This document shows positions 5,284 through 5,705 of a stretch of DNA of 5,705 nucleotides, piece after piece. The DNA lies in NCBI GenBank assembly GCA_903848435.1, contig CAINGG010000029.1, forward strand, positions 1-5,705, in the 5' to 3' direction. The notes beneath the pieces are model-generated. The model was not told where the DNA came from and did no database searches. It was given only the letters and a program-made list of their open reading frames with translations. The translations under genes and the position numbers were made by a program. Each line of letters opens with the position of its first letter. Within the stretch, counting starts at the first letter, position 1. This DNA is from an uncultured Actinomycetes bacterium. GTDB taxonomy: Bacteria; Actinomycetota; Actinomycetes; S36-B12.

Positions 5284-5643
5284 TCACAGCCGGGGACGCC
5301 AGCGCCGCCCACGCAGGGCCTGCTCGACCAGGGCGACCTCCCGCTCGCGGGCCACCAGCGCAGCGCCCTCGGCCTCGAGGGCCTCGAGCAGGGCGGCCAC
5401 GGCCTCCGGAGGCACGGCATCTCCGATCTCGGCCCGTGCCGCGGAATAGGCGTCTCGGGCCCCGGCGAGGCGGGCCCGCACATCCGAGTGGGCGCGAAAA
5501 GCCAGGAGCACCGGCTGCTCCCGGAGCGCCGGCATCGTGCGCCAGTCTGGCGAGCCGATGTCGAGCAGCCACGCGACTGCTCGAGTGACGAAGTCGAGCT
5601 CCTCGGGATCCGGCACCGCGGCCGGCCAGCCTGCCGGCCGCAT
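5284..5643 (-). CDS. Hypothetical protein, 119 residues, between acnA and dxs
   Basis: I cannot assign a function. It is probably a real gene: it fills the space between acnA and dxs, follows the aconitase stop by one base, and its C-terminus (EGAALVA....VALVEQALRGRRWRPRL) resembles actinobacterial hypothetical proteins I recall from the dxs neighbourhood. It is soluble, with no signal peptide or membrane segment. Residues 14-30 form a predicted helix with WLLDIG, followed by PDWRTMPALREQPVLLAF (32-49). The rest (51-112) looks largely helical and Ala/Glu/Arg-rich, possibly coiled-coil, with a Pro-Pro break near 78-79, and ends in a basic tail. The ATG at 5643-5641 has no clear Shine-Dalgarno and sits on one arm of a strong hairpin; translation may depend on coupling to acnA. 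In-frame GTG 5616-5614 (codon 10) is an alternative start. Confidence 0.7.
   Translation of the reverse strand: MRPAGWPAAVPDPEELDFVTRAVAWLLDIGSPDWRTMPALREQPVLLAFRAHSDVRARLAGARDAYSAARAEIGDAVPPEAVAALLEALEAEGAALVAREREVALVEQALRGRRWRPRL
5618..5641. repeat. Perfect 9-bp GC hairpin on the start of the hypothetical gene
   Basis: GCGGCCGGC (5618-5626) and GCCGGCCGC (5633-5641) are perfect inverted repeats with a 6-nt loop. Every paired base is G or C. On the minus strand the stem begins with the G of the start codon of the 119-residue gene and lies 3 bases past the acnA stop. There is no T-tract. It may attenuate readthrough from acnA or mask translation initiation. Confidence 0.55.
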
Positions 5644-5644
5644 G

Positions 5645-5705
5645 TCAGACCAACTGGCGTAGGACGTATTGCAGGATGCCGCCGTGGCGGTAGTAGTCCG
5701 CTTCC
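5645..5705 (-). CDS. acnA: Aconitate hydratase, C-terminal end only, truncated by window
   Basis: Only the last 19 codons and the TGA (5647-5645) are inside the window. The encoded tail, with EADYYRHGGILQYVLRQLV, is the typical C-terminus of the bacterial AcnA/IRP-type aconitase, which interconverts citrate and isocitrate in the TCA cycle with a [4Fe-4S] cluster. None of the cluster ligands or active-site residues can be seen here. The stop is followed by one base and then the ATG of the 119-residue gene. The identification rests on a short but distinctive tail. Confidence 0.82.
   Translation of the reverse strand, partial: EADYYRHGGILQYVLRQLV

Noticed and set aside
4805..5449. A 214-codon plus-strand frame spanning the dxs start and the hypothetical gene
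   Set aside because: It lies antisense to two better-supported genes and across their intergenic promoter; its composition changes to low-complexity Arg/Ala/Ser towards the end.

Overview
This 5.7-kb window is strongly GC-rich, densely packed bacterial DNA, almost certainly from an actinobacterium. The evidence is the gene content: a DUF4916 Nudix-like protein and a DUF3000 protein (both families I know essentially from Actinobacteria), an HRDC-type ribonuclease D directly after DUF3000, and dxs close to an aconitase gene. Base composition and the apparent use of leaderless starts agree. I see no mobile element, CRISPR array, tRNA or rRNA gene, or sign of recent transfer. The genus cannot be named from this sequence.

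Layout, left to right. (1) Bases 1-426, plus strand: C-terminal part of a crotonase-fold (enoyl-CoA hydratase/isomerase) protein whose start lies outside the window. (2) 430-966, minus strand: DUF4916 Nudix-like protein, convergent with the crotonase and only 3 bp from it. (3) A 49-bp divergent intergenic region, 967-1015. (4) 1016-1459, plus: methionine-(R)-sulfoxide reductase B. (5) A 59-bp gap holding a weak hairpin and a -10-like box. (6) 1519-2082, plus: DUF3000 protein. (7) 2079-3320, plus: ribonuclease D, joined to DUF3000 by an ATGA start/stop overlap. (8) 3317-5233 (possibly to 5254), minus: 1-deoxy-D-xylulose-5-phosphate synthase, converging on ribonuclease D so tightly that both stop codons share one CTAG. 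(9) 5284-5643, minus: a 119-residue unassigned protein. (10) 5645-5705, minus: the last 19 codons of an aconitase gene, 1 nt upstream of the 119-residue gene.

How the genes fit together. acnA, the small hypothetical gene and dxs run in the same direction and may be cotranscribed, but dxs also seems to have its own promoter. Dxs commits pyruvate and glyceraldehyde-3-phosphate to the MEP isoprenoid pathway; aconitase belongs to the TCA cycle. DUF3000 and ribonuclease D form a translationally coupled pair, which hints at a link to RNA metabolism for DUF3000. MsrB repairs oxidised methionine and faces the Nudix-like gene across a short shared promoter region.

This is ordinary housekeeping territory; I did not find a convincing new system. 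The most useful observations concern expression. Three genes (msrB, DUF3000, dxs) each have a TANNNT box followed by exactly six bases and then a start codon, the geometry expected for leaderless transcripts. dxs has a second, Shine-Dalgarno-served start 21 bases further on. A perfect 9-bp GC hairpin sits on the start codon of the hypothetical gene after acnA. The Nudix-like protein keeps the spacing of the Nudix box but has lost most of its metal-binding acids.
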